The notes beneath the pieces are model-generated. The model saw only the letters and a list, made by a program, of their open reading frames with translations, did no database searches and was not told the DNA's origin. 64,000 nt of DNA from CAKMZU01 sp965248335 (GTDB taxonomy: Bacteria; Pseudomonadota; Gammaproteobacteria; Pseudomonadales; DT-91), in assembly GCA_965248335.1 (NCBI GenBank), contig CBDFIY010000003.1:1736001-1800000 (forward strand), written 5' to 3'. This document shows, one piece after another, positions 1 through 9,102 of this stretch. A program made the translations under genes and the position numbers. Position 1 is the first letter of the stretch. Each line of letters starts with the position of its first letter.

Positions 1-803
1 GCGTTGAACGTAATAAAGGCCGTATCGGTGCAAAATCAGGCCCTCAAGCCATTCGTGAGTCTTTCGCTAACCAAGCAGTGATTGCTCATAAAGGGGTTTT
101 TGATTTAGGTGATATTGTTAATGAGGATCAACTTGAAAAGGCACAACAGGCGTTGGCTGATTTAATTGAAAAAACATTGGCAGCCAATCTTCGCCCCTTG
201 GTTCTTGGTGGTGGGCATGAAATAGGTTACGCCTCTTTCAAAGGTGTTTCACAGTTTATTCAAAAGCAGGATCAAGGCACTTTGGGTATTCTCAATTTTG
301 ATGCACATTTGGATTTGCGGAACCCTGTCCATGGCGCGACATCGGGAACACCTTTTCGCCAAGTGGCCAATGATTGCGAACGAGAAGGGAAGGCTTTTCA
401 TTATGCTGTGATTGGTTTTAATCCTGTGGCTAATACGGCAGGGCTAATGGATGTCGCTAAAAAGCATCAGGTGACGCTTATTTATGATACGGAGTGCGAT
501 TTTTATTTTTTAAAAAAAGTACAGGATCGATTAAAAGTGTTTTTAAAGCCACTTGATTATCTCTATCTTTCTATTTGCCTGGATGTTTTTTCACGCGCAT
601 TTGCGCCGGGTGTCAGCGCGCCGCAGGCGTTAGGTATTGAGCCTCAGTGGGCTATTCACCTTATTCAGTGGTTAAAGGCGTATTGCGAGGAGCAAGGTAT
701 CAACATTATTTTAAATGATATTGCAGAAATGAATCCGCGTTTCGATGAGGATGCAATAACAGCCAAGTTGGCCGCTCGATTATTGCATGAAATCATGATT
801 TAG
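1..803 (+). CDS. hutG: Formimidoylglutamase, 5' end outside the window
   Basis: Last enzyme of histidine degradation in the formamide-releasing route: it hydrolyses N-formimidoyl-glutamate to glutamate and formamide in the cytoplasm. The frame is open from base 3 and already encodes the N-terminal family signature (RNKGRIGAKSGPQAIR), so the true start lies upstream of base 1. Ureohydrolase/arginase-fold motifs follow in order: GGGHE, then NFDAHLD with the Mn-binding Asp/His residues, then CLDVFSRAFAPGVSAP, then NDIAEMNPRFDED near the C-terminus. The first metal-ligand position of the third motif is Cys, where arginases have Asp. I recall Cys in some HutG proteins but could not check it. The 3' end overlaps the convergent transporter gene by 24 bp. 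Confidence 0.9.
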   Translation, partial: VERNKGRIGAKSGPQAIRESFANQAVIAHKGVFDLGDIVNEDQLEKAQQALADLIEKTLAANLRPLVLGGGHEIGYASFKGVSQFIQKQDQGTLGILNFDAHLDLRNPVHGATSGTPFRQVANDCEREGKAFHYAVIGFNPVANTAGLMDVAKKHQVTLIYDTECDFYFLKKVQDRLKVFLKPLDYLYLSICLDVFSRAFAPGVSAPQALGIEPQWAIHLIQWLKAYCEEQGINIILNDIAEMNPRFDEDAITAKLAARLLHEIMI

Positions 804-2111
804 CATAAGTACGGCAGCCCACCCGAACAGCAAAAGGGGGATGTTGAAGTGAAGGAAGGTAGGGATAACGGTATCTTTTATATGGTCGTGGTTACCGTCG
901 GCATTCAATCCCAAGCTGGGGCCAAGTGTGGTTTCAGAGACGGGTGAGCCTGCATCGCCTAGTGCGCCAGCCGTTGCTATGAGAGCGAGTATGGATAAAG
1001 GCGTCATTTGCATTTCTAGCGCGAGTGGAATGAACAATGCAGCGATAATAGGGACGGTTGAAAAGGAAGAGCCAATCCCTAGCGTGATAAATAAACCGGC
1101 AAGGAGCATTAAAAAAATGCCCATAGGTAAGTTGTTTTGGAAGATAGGGGCAATACTTTTGGCCATAGGCATAATTTCCCCGGAGTCGATGAGCACCTGA
1201 GAGAAGCCTTGAGCGCTGATCATGATAAAGCCAATGCTGGCCATCATTTTTAATCCGCTGATGAAAACGTCGTCTGACTCTTTGATGTGAATAACACCGC
1301 CAATGGTAAAAATACTAAAACCAATGAGCGCGCCAATGATCATAGAGCCTGTGGCAATTTGAATGCCAAGTGCTGCAATGGTTGCGATAAGAGTGACTCT
1401 AATGGTTTTTTTGCAGGGTTTATGATGTTGCTTGGGGAGCGTATGTTCTTTTGTAGCCGCTGGATAGATACGTGGTTTTCGATAGCTGCAAAAAATGGCG
1501 ATTAAAAGCCCTGTCACCATACCTAGCATAGGTAACCACATCGCTTTAAATATAGAGAGTTGATCGGTATTGACGCCTTGAATCGCTAAATTATTAAAGA
1601 GGATTTCTTTGATGTAAACAGCACCAAACCCAACAGGTAAAATCATGTAGGGTGTGACAAGGCCAAAACTTATCGCGCAAGCTATAACGCGCCTGTCGAG
1701 GTTTACTTTGTTCATTAATATAATCAATGCGGGAACCATAATAGGGATAAACGCAATATGAATAGGAATTAAATTTTGAGAACAAATAGCGGCAATCAAC
1801 AAAATAATGATGACGATATACTTGGGTGATTGGGTATCTTTGATGGCAGTGTGGTTGGCTGCGTATTCACATAACCAAGACGGTAAGCCTGATTTAGCAA
1901 GGCCTGCAGCGAATGCGCCTAGACATGCGTAGTTTAGTGCAATGGCTGCGCCATTTTTGATGCCTTTGTTAAAGCTTACGATTGTTTCGGTGAGGGGGAA
2001 GTCCGCAATTTGTCCGGCTAGAACTGAAGCGAAAACAATTGAAGCGACAATGGGTACTTTAAAAAAACTTAACGTAACCATAAATAATATAGCAACTGAA
2101 ACTGTTAACAT
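780..2111 (-). CDS. NhaC-type Na+/H+ antiporter family transporter
   Basis: A 443-residue polytopic inner-membrane protein with about 11-12 hydrophobic segments, of the Na_H_antiporter (NhaC/YuiF-like) type. Features seen are a short N-terminal hydrophobic hairpin, a central loop rich in His and Lys (around residues 213-235, containing KQHHKP) and the conserved C-terminal segment ALGDAGSPVSETTLG. Members of this family are annotated as Na+/H+ antiporters, but several are thought to move amino acids or organic acids. The convergent hutG neighbour makes uptake of histidine or a related amino acid a reasonable guess, and that is inference only. A GAGG lies just two bases before the ATG, so the ribosome-binding site is poor or the start may differ slightly. 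Confidence 0.8.
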   Translation of the reverse strand: MLTVSVAILFMVTLSFFKVPIVASIVFASVLAGQIADFPLTETIVSFNKGIKNGAAIALNYACLGAFAAGLAKSGLPSWLCEYAANHTAIKDTQSPKYIVIIILLIAAICSQNLIPIHIAFIPIMVPALIILMNKVNLDRRVIACAISFGLVTPYMILPVGFGAVYIKEILFNNLAIQGVNTDQLSIFKAMWLPMLGMVTGLLIAIFCSYRKPRIYPAATKEHTLPKQHHKPCKKTIRVTLIATIAALGIQIATGSMIIGALIGFSIFTIGGVIHIKESDDVFISGLKMMASIGFIMISAQGFSQVLIDSGEIMPMAKSIAPIFQNNLPMGIFLMLLAGLFITLGIGSSFSTVPIIAALFIPLALEMQMTPLSILALIATAGALGDAGSPVSETTLGPSLGLNADGNHDHIKDTVIPTFLHFNIPLLLFGWAAVLMLNHDFMQ

Positions 2112-2304
2112 AACCTCATTACCATTTTCTACATATGCGTGTAAAGTTTCAACCTTAATCTTTGCGTTTTTTAAAGGCGTGCTAACAAATAAGATATTTT
2201 TATTGTTTTAAAGTTCAAAAAAATAGATTTTTGTTTTTTCTTTAATGGTTGTCTGGTTTTTCTTGTGAGCGCTATACTTTACAGCGGTAAATGGTGAGAA
2301 ATAG

Positions 2305-2400
2305 TTGATAGTTGTGGATGTTAAAAACGCGCATATGCAGCAGAAGGCACAGAATTCGTCAGCATTGGTCGCATTGCAGTTAAATCAATTTTGTATAGAA
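2305..2400 (+). pseudogene. Possible 5' fragment of a gene cut by a MITE
   Basis: An open frame begins with TTG (or GTG at 2314) right after an in-frame stop. It reads about 32 residues, including VDVKNAHMQQ and SALVALQLNQF, up to the left end of the 2401-2535 element. Beyond the element the frame continues only a few codons before IS200 sequence. The composition looks coding-like, but I recognise no family. It may be what is left of a gene divergent from the transporter. The rest of 2112-2304 is AT-rich with no gene visible. Confidence 0.25.
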
Positions 2401-2535
2401 CAATACTTCGGACAGTTTTTTAAGTTATTGATTTTAAAGGGTTTAATTTTTCGCTTAAGTATCAACCAAAGCTAGATAAATCAATGGGTTACAGTTTATG
2501 TAAATCCTTCAAATCGAAAACTGTCCGAAGTGTTG
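2401..2535. mobile_element. 135-bp MITE with IS4-type terminal repeats
   Basis: A non-coding element bounded by inverted repeats CAATACTTCGGACAGTTTT (left) and AAAACTGTCCGAAGTGTTG (right). The bases ATAGAA lie directly on both sides (2395-2400 and 2536-2541) as a candidate target duplication. The same termini bound the decayed IS4-type element at 2721-3478, so this is most simply an internally deleted derivative mobilised by that family's transposase. A lone copy of the right terminus is at 27458. Confidence 0.75.
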
Positions 2536-2556
2536 ATAGAAATAATTAATCATGGT

Positions 2557-2720
2557 AAACCCCCACCTATGCTGGGGAGACTCTTATAGGTTTGACCGAG
2601 ACTACGGTTTAACTAATCCTTGCATTTCGACCAAGAAATGAAATGGATAAACCTATGAAAGACTACAAGAGTTTGGCTCATACAAGGTGGGATTGTAAAT
2701 ACCACCTTGTTTTTATTCCT
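2557..2720 (+). mobile_element. IS200 left-end remnant with 5' part of tnpA
   Basis: The segment carries a typical IS200 left-end hairpin (CCCCA...TGGGG, about 2561-2576), then an ATG at 2655. The frame from that ATG encodes the conserved N-terminus of the Y1 transposase (HTRWDCKYHLVFIP). After 22 codons it runs directly into the terminal repeat of the adjacent IS4-type element at 2721. No remainder of tnpA appears on the other side (after 3478), so the insertion was followed by loss of the rest. Confidence 0.85.
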
Positions 2721-3478
2721 CAATACTTCGGACAGTTTTACGCAGCAATAACCCCGAAGTTACTCATGCTGTCATAAACTTGTCTGACTTTTTTATCATT
2801 TAAGTCAATTTCTAACGCGTTAAAAAGTCTTTTTATCATGTATTGATTGAGTTTGCGCCGCTTCCATGAAACAATAGATATAATGGTTTGACCCAGTGTT
2901 CCTTTTGTTTTTCTGTCTTCAATTTTCATTAAATTGAGTGCAGTAAAGGATGCATTCAGTTGAAAGTTAATCGCCTCTTCATTGCAAGACTGGCAATCCA
3001 TCAGACCTGTATATTGTTTGGCATCCCTAAAAACAAACTCAATCTGAAACCTTGCTTTGTAATAGGTAAGCAGTGTCGTAGCAGCTAGATTGGTGTCCGT
3101 CGAATATAAAAGAGCACGACCTTCTTTATCGCCTTTTTTAAAAACTAGCATGACCACCTTGACATCACGTTTAAGGGAAACTGAATAAGCAACGGCTGTG
3201 TACATTATTGAAAGTTTTAAAGTCGAAAGTCACACGATACCATCGACTAAAAGTTTTCTCACACAAGCTTGAAAAACGGCTCATATTGCGAAAATTTGCC
3301 TTGCCACGAAATACCATTAGCGTAATCAATAGCACCCTAATGAATTTTTTTGTGGTAAAGCAATGTCGGGCATTGAATCTAAAATCTGTGAAATCAAATT
3401 TTGCATGAACTATTTTCAGTAAAAATATTCATAGACTTAGGTTATTTCAAGTGGTTCAAAAAACTGTCCGAAGTATTG
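2721..3478 (-). mobile_element. Decayed IS4-family element
   Basis: Bounded by CAATACTTCGGACAGTTTT at 2721 and AAAACTGTCCGAAGTATTG ending at 3478. At about 758 bp it is far shorter than a functional IS4-family element (about 1.4 kb). The coding part lacks the middle of the transposase. The left end interrupts an IS200 tnpA. The flanks show no target duplication, which fits a deletion after insertion. Confidence 0.85.
2738..3402 (-). pseudogene. IS4-family transposase, deleted and frameshifted
   Basis: The C-terminal 155 codons (2738-3205) carry the IS4 signature Y-x2-R-x3-E-x6-K as YKARFQIEFVFRDAK. Upstream, one minus-strand frame from about 3400 gives a plausible N-terminus (QILDSMPDIALPQKN). 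It then must shift to another frame to read VLLITLMVFRGKANFRNMSR. The next coding stretch jumps straight to the C-terminal half, so the region holding the first two catalytic Asp residues is missing. The product cannot be an active transposase. Confidence 0.8.
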
Positions 3479-3512
3479 AATTAATAAAAATGCGTGTTTT
3501 CTTAACAGTATC

Positions 3513-4649
3513 TTATAAATATTTTAATAGCGGGTATTGGTGTTTATTACGCTGTTTGAAGCCTGAAAACCACAGGCAAGGTATATAAAGTAATAAAATC
3601 AAGCAGCCTGTCATTGACCAAATAAAGAATAAGCTACTGGTTTGATATCTATGCCAGTGGGAGTCAAATATAAATCCACAGACCTTGTCAGTTATAACCA
3701 CTAATCCTAAGTGAGTAACGTAATAGAAAAATGGCACTTGCCCATAGATTTTAATTTTATCTATAATCCAGCATTTATTAAAGCTATTAGCTATACAAAG
3801 AGCGATCAACCCTAATGGTAAAGTTAGAAGGGTGAAATCTAATGATGGAGGATATTTTTCTACATTAAAAAAATCCATCAAGGTTAATGTTAAATTTTGA
3901 TGGTGACTCCAACTGAAAGGATCGCCGTAATTTAACGTTAAACGTAAAATAATCCCGATAGCAAGAGAAGTCACTGATACCCATAAAATCCATCGACTAT
4001 TTAATTTGACCGGTGGCACGCCTTTCAAGAATAGCCTTCCTGCAACAAATCCTAAACCAATAATGCCAAACCAAGAAATTAATGGGTAGACAGTACGAAA
4101 TACCAAACCATCGGTTAACCGATAATCATGACTTTTAAAAAAAATATTCCAGAAAAAATTATTTCCGCTTATGCCGTCAGAAAAATTATGGAACAATAAA
4201 ATAATTATTGATATAACAACGATGAACCAGAATGGAAAATACAACATAATGGCAAGAAATAACATTGAGCAGGCGATAGCCCAAATGACTTGTGCATCAA
4301 TCACGTAAGGATGTCGATCAAACCCTACATTCCAGAAATAAGAAATAATCAAAAATTCAACAGCCATTAAGAATAAACCTCGCTTCAGTAACATCCATTG
4401 CACCTGTTGCCGGCTAAGGCCGCTTATTTCTTTTTGCAAATATACCGACAGACCGGCTAAAAACACAAAAACAGGCGCGCAAAAATGACTGACCCAACGA
4501 GTTAAATAAAGCTCAATGCCGAAATTCTCTGGGATTGGGTCATCAATGGGGATTGTATGAAAAATTTCACGTACATGATCTAGCGTCATCAAAATGATCA
4601 CAAGACCGCGTAAAAAATCTATTGCATCAAACCTTTTAATAGTATTCAA
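3513..4649 (-). CDS. DUF1624 / HGSNAT-like membrane acyltransferase
   Basis: A 378-residue integral membrane protein with about 10 hydrophobic segments. It resembles the heparan-alpha-glucosaminide N-acetyltransferase catalytic domain family (DUF1624), whose members carry acyl groups across the membrane. The N-terminal signature is FDAIDFLRG followed by TLDH, and a late motif is FFYYVTHLG. The start is TTG with GGAG eight bases upstream, and no better start is near. The physiological substrate is unknown. An IS66 copy sits 34 bp upstream of the start, so the gene has probably lost its original promoter or been placed under an IS promoter. Confidence 0.75.
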   Translation of the reverse strand: MNTIKRFDAIDFLRGLVIILMTLDHVREIFHTIPIDDPIPENFGIELYLTRWVSHFCAPVFVFLAGLSVYLQKEISGLSRQQVQWMLLKRGLFLMAVEFLIISYFWNVGFDRHPYVIDAQVIWAIACSMLFLAIMLYFPFWFIVVISIIILLFHNFSDGISGNNFFWNIFFKSHDYRLTDGLVFRTVYPLISWFGIIGLGFVAGRLFLKGVPPVKLNSRWILWVSVTSLAIGIILRLTLNYGDPFSWSHHQNLTLTLMDFFNVEKYPPSLDFTLLTLPLGLIALCIANSFNKCWIIDKIKIYGQVPFFYYVTHLGLVVITDKVCGFIFDSHWHRYQTSSLFFIWSMTGCLILLLYIPCLWFSGFKQRNKHQYPLLKYL

Positions 4650-4683
4650 CTAACGAACTCCATAAAGTTTATTAACTTTTGTG

Positions 4684-6392
4684 GTAACTGCTCAGCGTAA
4701 ATTTTAATTATTTAGCAAAATCTGGCAGTTCATCATTGAATAACAACGCTAATGCCTCGCTGGAACTCATGCCTTGCTTGCGGCAGGTTGACAAATAACT
4801 GCGCACGCGGCAAAAAATCTTCGCGCCTTTCATGCTACGAAAACATCCAGATATTTTTTGATGAACTTTCGTCATACGAATATCTCGCTCACCCTGATTG
4901 TTCGTAAAGGGCACGATTTCATTATCCATAAATCGCAGCACATCCTCCTCGAATTTGATAAAGCGCTCGAGGAGATTACGGGATTTACTACGCTTTAATC
5001 GCCCCCGCTTGCCTTTGCGATCTTTTTCATCATGCGGAGGACATTCTATCTCTGCAGCTTTAAGTATGGCGCGATAGTTTTCCCATTGCTTTTTTGATGC
5101 CTTGCTGCTGAGTTTTCCGCCGGCTTCATGCACCGCACGATTACACGCCTCCAGGAAGTCTTGCATGGCTTTGGCCCACTGTTGATTATCTTGCTCCCAC
5201 GACCGCGTTAACTCGCGCAAATGATGGGCATTGCATAAAGCGTGCAGGCAACCACTATAACAATAATAGGGTTTCCAGTGGTCGTGGCATAACACGCCCT
5301 TGAACGCTGTCAATATGCCCTCTGGATCTGTTGCTTCATTGCCGCGATTCTTGTGTGCAAAGAAATAAGTCCATGAGGCATTTGTTGCACAATGTAGCCA
5401 GTGCCTATCGCCGCCAATATTTATTCCCGTCTCGTCGACATGCAGCAACGGCGCGTCCGTTAAATTTTTCTTGGCAATCGCCTCGAAAGTTTCAAGCTTA
5501 TTGTAGGCTTCCACGTTGAAATTGTAGATCGATCCTTCACTGATCGGAATGCCCATTTGATCGGCGAAAAATTCCTGAACTCGGTTATAGGGAATCAATT
5601 GATACTGCGACATATATACTGCATGGGCTTTGAGCTGCTTACCGTACTGTACAGCTTTGCCAACATCATCAGGGAATTGTGCTACATAGTGATTACCAGT
5701 GGCTTTATCGATTAAGACTTCAGCTTGAAATTCAGTGACCCAACGGCATATTTGAATATCGAAGACTTGGCGACGCTCAATCCCTACTTTTTCGTAATCG
5801 CCTCGTGGCAGTGTACGTCGATCAATCTGGATGCGTTCAATGTCATCGGGCTCGTCGATTTGCTTGAGCGTGACACCGTTATGTCCGAGTTGACCGCCGC
5901 TTTTCTTAGCTGATTTTTTTCGGGTTGGCTTTAGTTTTTTATTATCCGTCGATGGCGGCTTGCTGCTATTACTGCTGTTTAACCCTGCTCGATTAGTCAG
6001 GAGTTTAACCAAGAGTAGCAATACCGTAATAATCGATACTAACGATGGAGAGATATTTTTATCTTCTTCGAGTAATCGTTCGACTTCATTGAGAGTTGCA
6101 TCGATGTCGATATTATCAATTTTCATAGAAACAGCCCCTATGGTTACTTGAATAAGAGGGTTATTCTATCATGGGTTTTTTAAGGCTATTTCTTCGCTTT
6201 GCAGCGTAGTCTAACGACTTTTATTTTTTTGGATTCGTGTCGCTCCCGTAATGAGACTTAATCAGTGCTGATGGGTTGCAGGGTTAGCTTATCGTCAATA
6301 ATATGAGCAACTCCCAAGAGTGACTAAAAAATGAAAATTTATTGTAAAACAGCGTCAAGCTATTTTTTTGCTTATATTCGCTGAGTAGTTAC
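4684..6392 (-). mobile_element. IS66-family element (ISBst12 type), intact copy
   Basis: A 1,709-bp element with terminal inverted repeats GTAACTGCTCAGCG (4684) and CGCTGAGTAGTTAC (ending 6392). It is flanked by a perfect 8-bp duplication CTTTTGTG (4676-4683 and 6393-6400), the usual size for IS66. It encodes only the large transposase, without tnpA/tnpB helper genes, as in the ISBst12 subgroup. It is the uninterrupted relative of the copy near 22-26 kb and shows what that copy's termini look like without IS110. Confidence 0.95.
4708..6126 (-). CDS. tnp: IS66-family transposase
   Basis: A 472-residue DDE transposase. The N-terminus holds a coiled-coil-like segment and a basic SNSSKPPSTDNKK region typical of IS66. 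Catalytic-region motifs are HVDETG (first Asp), the central CxxHHLREL region (LCNAHHLREL) and NNQGERDIRM (Glu). No frameshift is seen, so this copy may be active. It is nearly identical to the broken copy at 23584-24992. Confidence 0.95.
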   Translation of the reverse strand: MKIDNIDIDATLNEVERLLEEDKNISPSLVSIITVLLLLVKLLTNRAGLNSSNSSKPPSTDNKKLKPTRKKSAKKSGGQLGHNGVTLKQIDEPDDIERIQIDRRTLPRGDYEKVGIERRQVFDIQICRWVTEFQAEVLIDKATGNHYVAQFPDDVGKAVQYGKQLKAHAVYMSQYQLIPYNRVQEFFADQMGIPISEGSIYNFNVEAYNKLETFEAIAKKNLTDAPLLHVDETGINIGGDRHWLHCATNASWTYFFAHKNRGNEATDPEGILTAFKGVLCHDHWKPYYCYSGCLHALCNAHHLRELTRSWEQDNQQWAKAMQDFLEACNRAVHEAGGKLSSKASKKQWENYRAILKAAEIECPPHDEKDRKGKRGRLKRSKSRNLLERFIKFEEDVLRFMDNEIVPFTNNQGERDIRMTKVHQKISGCFRSMKGAKIFCRVRSYLSTCRKQGMSSSEALALLFNDELPDFAK

Positions 6393-6454
6393 CTTTTGTG
6401 TTAGTTTTTTGACATCAGAATACAGTTTTCATTCGCAGATTCTATAAGAAATTT

Positions 6455-7788
6455 GGGGCTTTCGCAGGTTGGCTGGCGGTAGATCGTTGAAAATTTTAAT
6501 CGTATCCTAGAATTAAAGGAGTAATAGACCATTTAACATTTTCCTGAAGGATCAGACATGTCTAGCGCTCCCTCATTATCACCGATGTACTCATTTCCAG
6601 GATGGATAGTTGATGATATTAATATCAACTGGAAGGCATCTGAAGCAATAGTCTCATTACGTAAAGATGGACGTATTAAGAAGATTAAATGCAATCAGTG
6701 CAATCATGCGATGACAGTGGCTCGAAAAAAAGAACGCTTCGTACAGGATATGCCGCTGGGAGAGATCAAGGTGATATTAACCTTCACTGCCTGCCAAATG
6801 TATTGTTCTCGTAGTCATCGCTTTGAAACAAAAACGCCGCCGGGTTTAGGTGAAAATGCACAGGCGACGGATCGCTTGAAACTCTATGTCAGTCGATTAT
6901 GCCGTTATATGCCTTGTAATAAAGTTCCTGAGTTCGTTGCGATATCTCATGATACTGCTCGCCGATGGGATAAAGAGGTATTAATGAGGACATTGCCGAG
7001 CCCGAAGCTAGACGGTATTCGAGCTCTGCTTATCGATGAGAAATCAATTGGAAAAGGACATAATTATCCGGTTGTTTTAAATGCAGACACAGGGGAGGCA
7101 CTTTTTATGGGTGAGGGTCAGCGAAAGGAAGCTCTCGATGGCTTCTTTGAAAGCCTCACGATAAAGCAAAGAGCATGCATACAGTGCGTACAGTGCGTAG
7201 GCATTGATCGTGGTGGAAGCTATAAGTCATCAGTGAAAGCTTACTTACAAGCTGCCGATATTGTTTACGACAAGTTTCATATTGTCGCGAATTATAATGA
7301 TGCGATAGACAATATTCGACGTAGAGAATGGCGAGAGGCTGAAGAAGAGGACAAGACCTTCATCAAGGGGCAGCGCTTTAATTTGTTCAAAAATGTAGAC
7401 AATTTAACCCCGGAAAATAAAGCTGATTTAAGCGAATTGCTTGCAATGAATGAAGATTTAAACCAAGCCTATATTTTGAAAGATATGCTCAAACAGCTTT
7501 GGACTTACACCTACAAAGTTTGCGCGAGTACGTTTCTTGATAAATGGATAGGATTAGCAAAAGAGACAAATATCGCTGAACTGATTACGTTTGCAAAAGG
7601 GCTAAACCGGGCAAGAGATGGATTGTTATCTTACTGCGAGCATCGTATCACGAGTGCCAAAATCGAGGCATTTAACGGCGTCATCAAGCGGATTGTTTAT
7701 AAGGCCTGTGGATATAACGACATGGAGTATTTATATCTAAAAATACGTCAGGAAGCTATAACATGATCAGCCAACCTGCGAAAGCGCC
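6455..7788 (+). mobile_element. ISL3-family element
   Basis: Terminal inverted repeats of 21 bp with one mismatch enclose one transposase gene: GGGGCTTTCGCAGGTTGGCT and on at 6455-6475, and its complement at 7768-7788. I could not identify a clear target duplication; both flanks are A/T-rich. The region between this element and the IS66 (6401-6454) holds nothing recognisable. Confidence 0.9.
6558..7766 (+). CDS. tnp: ISL3-family transposase
   Basis: A 402-residue transposase. The N-terminal zinc-binding region has paired Cys (IKCNQCNH), followed by helix-turn-helix sequence and the catalytic domain with LLIDEKSIGKG (Asp), the DIVYDKFHIV block and SAKIEAFNG (Glu). A 9-bp tandem duplication near 7180-7200 (ACAGTGCGT twice) adds three residues, giving CIQCVQCVGIDRGG just before the second catalytic Asp region. 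Whether the enzyme tolerates this is unknown. The stop lies almost at the right terminal repeat. Confidence 0.92.
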   Translation: MSSAPSLSPMYSFPGWIVDDININWKASEAIVSLRKDGRIKKIKCNQCNHAMTVARKKERFVQDMPLGEIKVILTFTACQMYCSRSHRFETKTPPGLGENAQATDRLKLYVSRLCRYMPCNKVPEFVAISHDTARRWDKEVLMRTLPSPKLDGIRALLIDEKSIGKGHNYPVVLNADTGEALFMGEGQRKEALDGFFESLTIKQRACIQCVQCVGIDRGGSYKSSVKAYLQAADIVYDKFHIVANYNDAIDNIRRREWREAEEEDKTFIKGQRFNLFKNVDNLTPENKADLSELLAMNEDLNQAYILKDMLKQLWTYTYKVCASTFLDKWIGLAKETNIAELITFAKGLNRARDGLLSYCEHRITSAKIEAFNGVIKRIVYKACGYNDMEYLYLKIRQEAIT

Positions 7789-7871
7789 AAATATTTTCTA
7801 TTATTTTATATAGAAACTTATAATAAAATATATCAAAATACACTTACAAGACGTAAGTTTGTAAATTAAAG

Positions 7872-8723
7872 ATGTCAGTAGCTACCTCGGTTGAATCCAA
7901 AGAAGGTTTTTTAAGTCTCGCGATTTTCATAAAAACGCTATTGTCTGTTTTTCAGCTGGTGGCTGGTATGTTGTCTGGAAGCTTGTCACTTGTTGCTGAT
8001 GCGCTGCACAATCTTGCAGATGCTGGGGCGATTGTCGTTGCATTGGTTGCAAAAAGAATAGGCGATAAAAAGCCCGATAACTCGATGACTTTTGGTTATA
8101 AGCGTGCTGAGATTGTTGGCGTATTAATTAATAGTACATCACTCGTTGCTGTCGGTATTTTCTTGATGTACCAGGCAGCTACGCGGTTTTTTCACCCAGA
8201 GGTGGTTGACGGGTGGGTCGTTTTTTGGGTGGCAGGATTTGGTTTTTTTGTTGACCTTGCGACTGCCTTGCTGACTTATTATGCAGGGGCTAAAACTAAC
8301 ATGAATATTCGCGCTGTTTTTGTACATAATGCAGCTGATGCACTGGCATCCATCGCGGTTATTATTGCTGCACTGTTTATCATCATCTTCGATTTTTATC
8401 GCGCTGACGTTATTATCACAGCAGGGATTTCTATTTATATTATTTATCAAGGGGTTATACTTTTAAGGCGTTCTGTTCGTATTGTTATGCAAGCTGTGCC
8501 CGAAGGTATTTGTGTGGATACTATCAAGCAAATGATTGAATCTTTAGAGCATGTTAGTAAGGTGCACCATATACATGTATGGCAACTTGATGAAACAAAA
8601 ATCTACTTCGAAGGTTATATATCACTGGCCACCCATGAGGTAGATGAAATCACATCAATTATTCGTAACCGGTTGCAAAATGAGTTTTCTATTACGCATG
8701 TATTGATTGATACCAGTTATTGA
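7872..8723 (+). CDS. CDF-family cation efflux protein (CzcD/ZitB-like)
   Basis: A 283-residue cation diffusion facilitator. It should export Zn2+ (possibly Cd2+ or Co2+) from the cytoplasm in exchange for protons. Six transmembrane segments are visible. The transport-site His/Asp pairs are at residues 46/50 in TM2 (ADALHNLADAG) and 152/156 in TM5 (FVHNAADALAS), the Zn-selective arrangement. A cytoplasmic C-terminal domain contains HHIHVWQLD. A small inverted repeat (CTTAC...GTAAG) lies just before the ATG and could be an operator or a chance hairpin. The gene follows directly on the ISL3 element, and no regulator gene is adjacent. Confidence 0.9.
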   Translation: MSVATSVESKEGFLSLAIFIKTLLSVFQLVAGMLSGSLSLVADALHNLADAGAIVVALVAKRIGDKKPDNSMTFGYKRAEIVGVLINSTSLVAVGIFLMYQAATRFFHPEVVDGWVVFWVAGFGFFVDLATALLTYYAGAKTNMNIRAVFVHNAADALASIAVIIAALFIIIFDFYRADVIITAGISIYIIYQGVILLRRSVRIVMQAVPEGICVDTIKQMIESLEHVSKVHHIHVWQLDETKIYFEGYISLATHEVDEITSIIRNRLQNEFSITHVLIDTSY

Positions 8724-9098
8724 TAAGCGCATAGGCTTGTACACTTTTCTCTCTTAGGTTTTTCCGAAATATTATTTTATATGTTTCGCTCTATTAGTTT
8801 TTTAGGGTGTTGTTGATTATTACAGTAGACATTTTTACGTAGTAATATTCAGCCTCCATTAGATTGATTGTAGTAAAATAGGTTTTTATGCGTAAAACGA
8901 TAAGCCTTTCATTGCAAAGCTAGAAATCTATTTTGATTATGTAGTGCGTGGTTTCTAAAAATTACTGTCTTATTGGATGATTTAAAATTAAATACGTAGA
9001 TGGAGTTATAAATTAAAATTCTCTAGATTAATAAATTACATCATTGTAGGCAAAAATATAAATTAATTGTTTTCTGGTATGATTTAAGGTATTTAATT
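8724..9098. other. Gene-free AT-rich stretch before IS5
   Basis: About 375 bp between the CDF gene and the IS5. I see no open frame with coding character, no strong hairpin and no repeat shared with the rest of the window. Confidence 0.5.
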
Positions 9099-9102
9099 TT
9101 AA

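Noticed and set aside
8139..8450. Minus-strand frame opposite the CDF gene
   Set aside because: Antisense shadow of the clear cation efflux gene.
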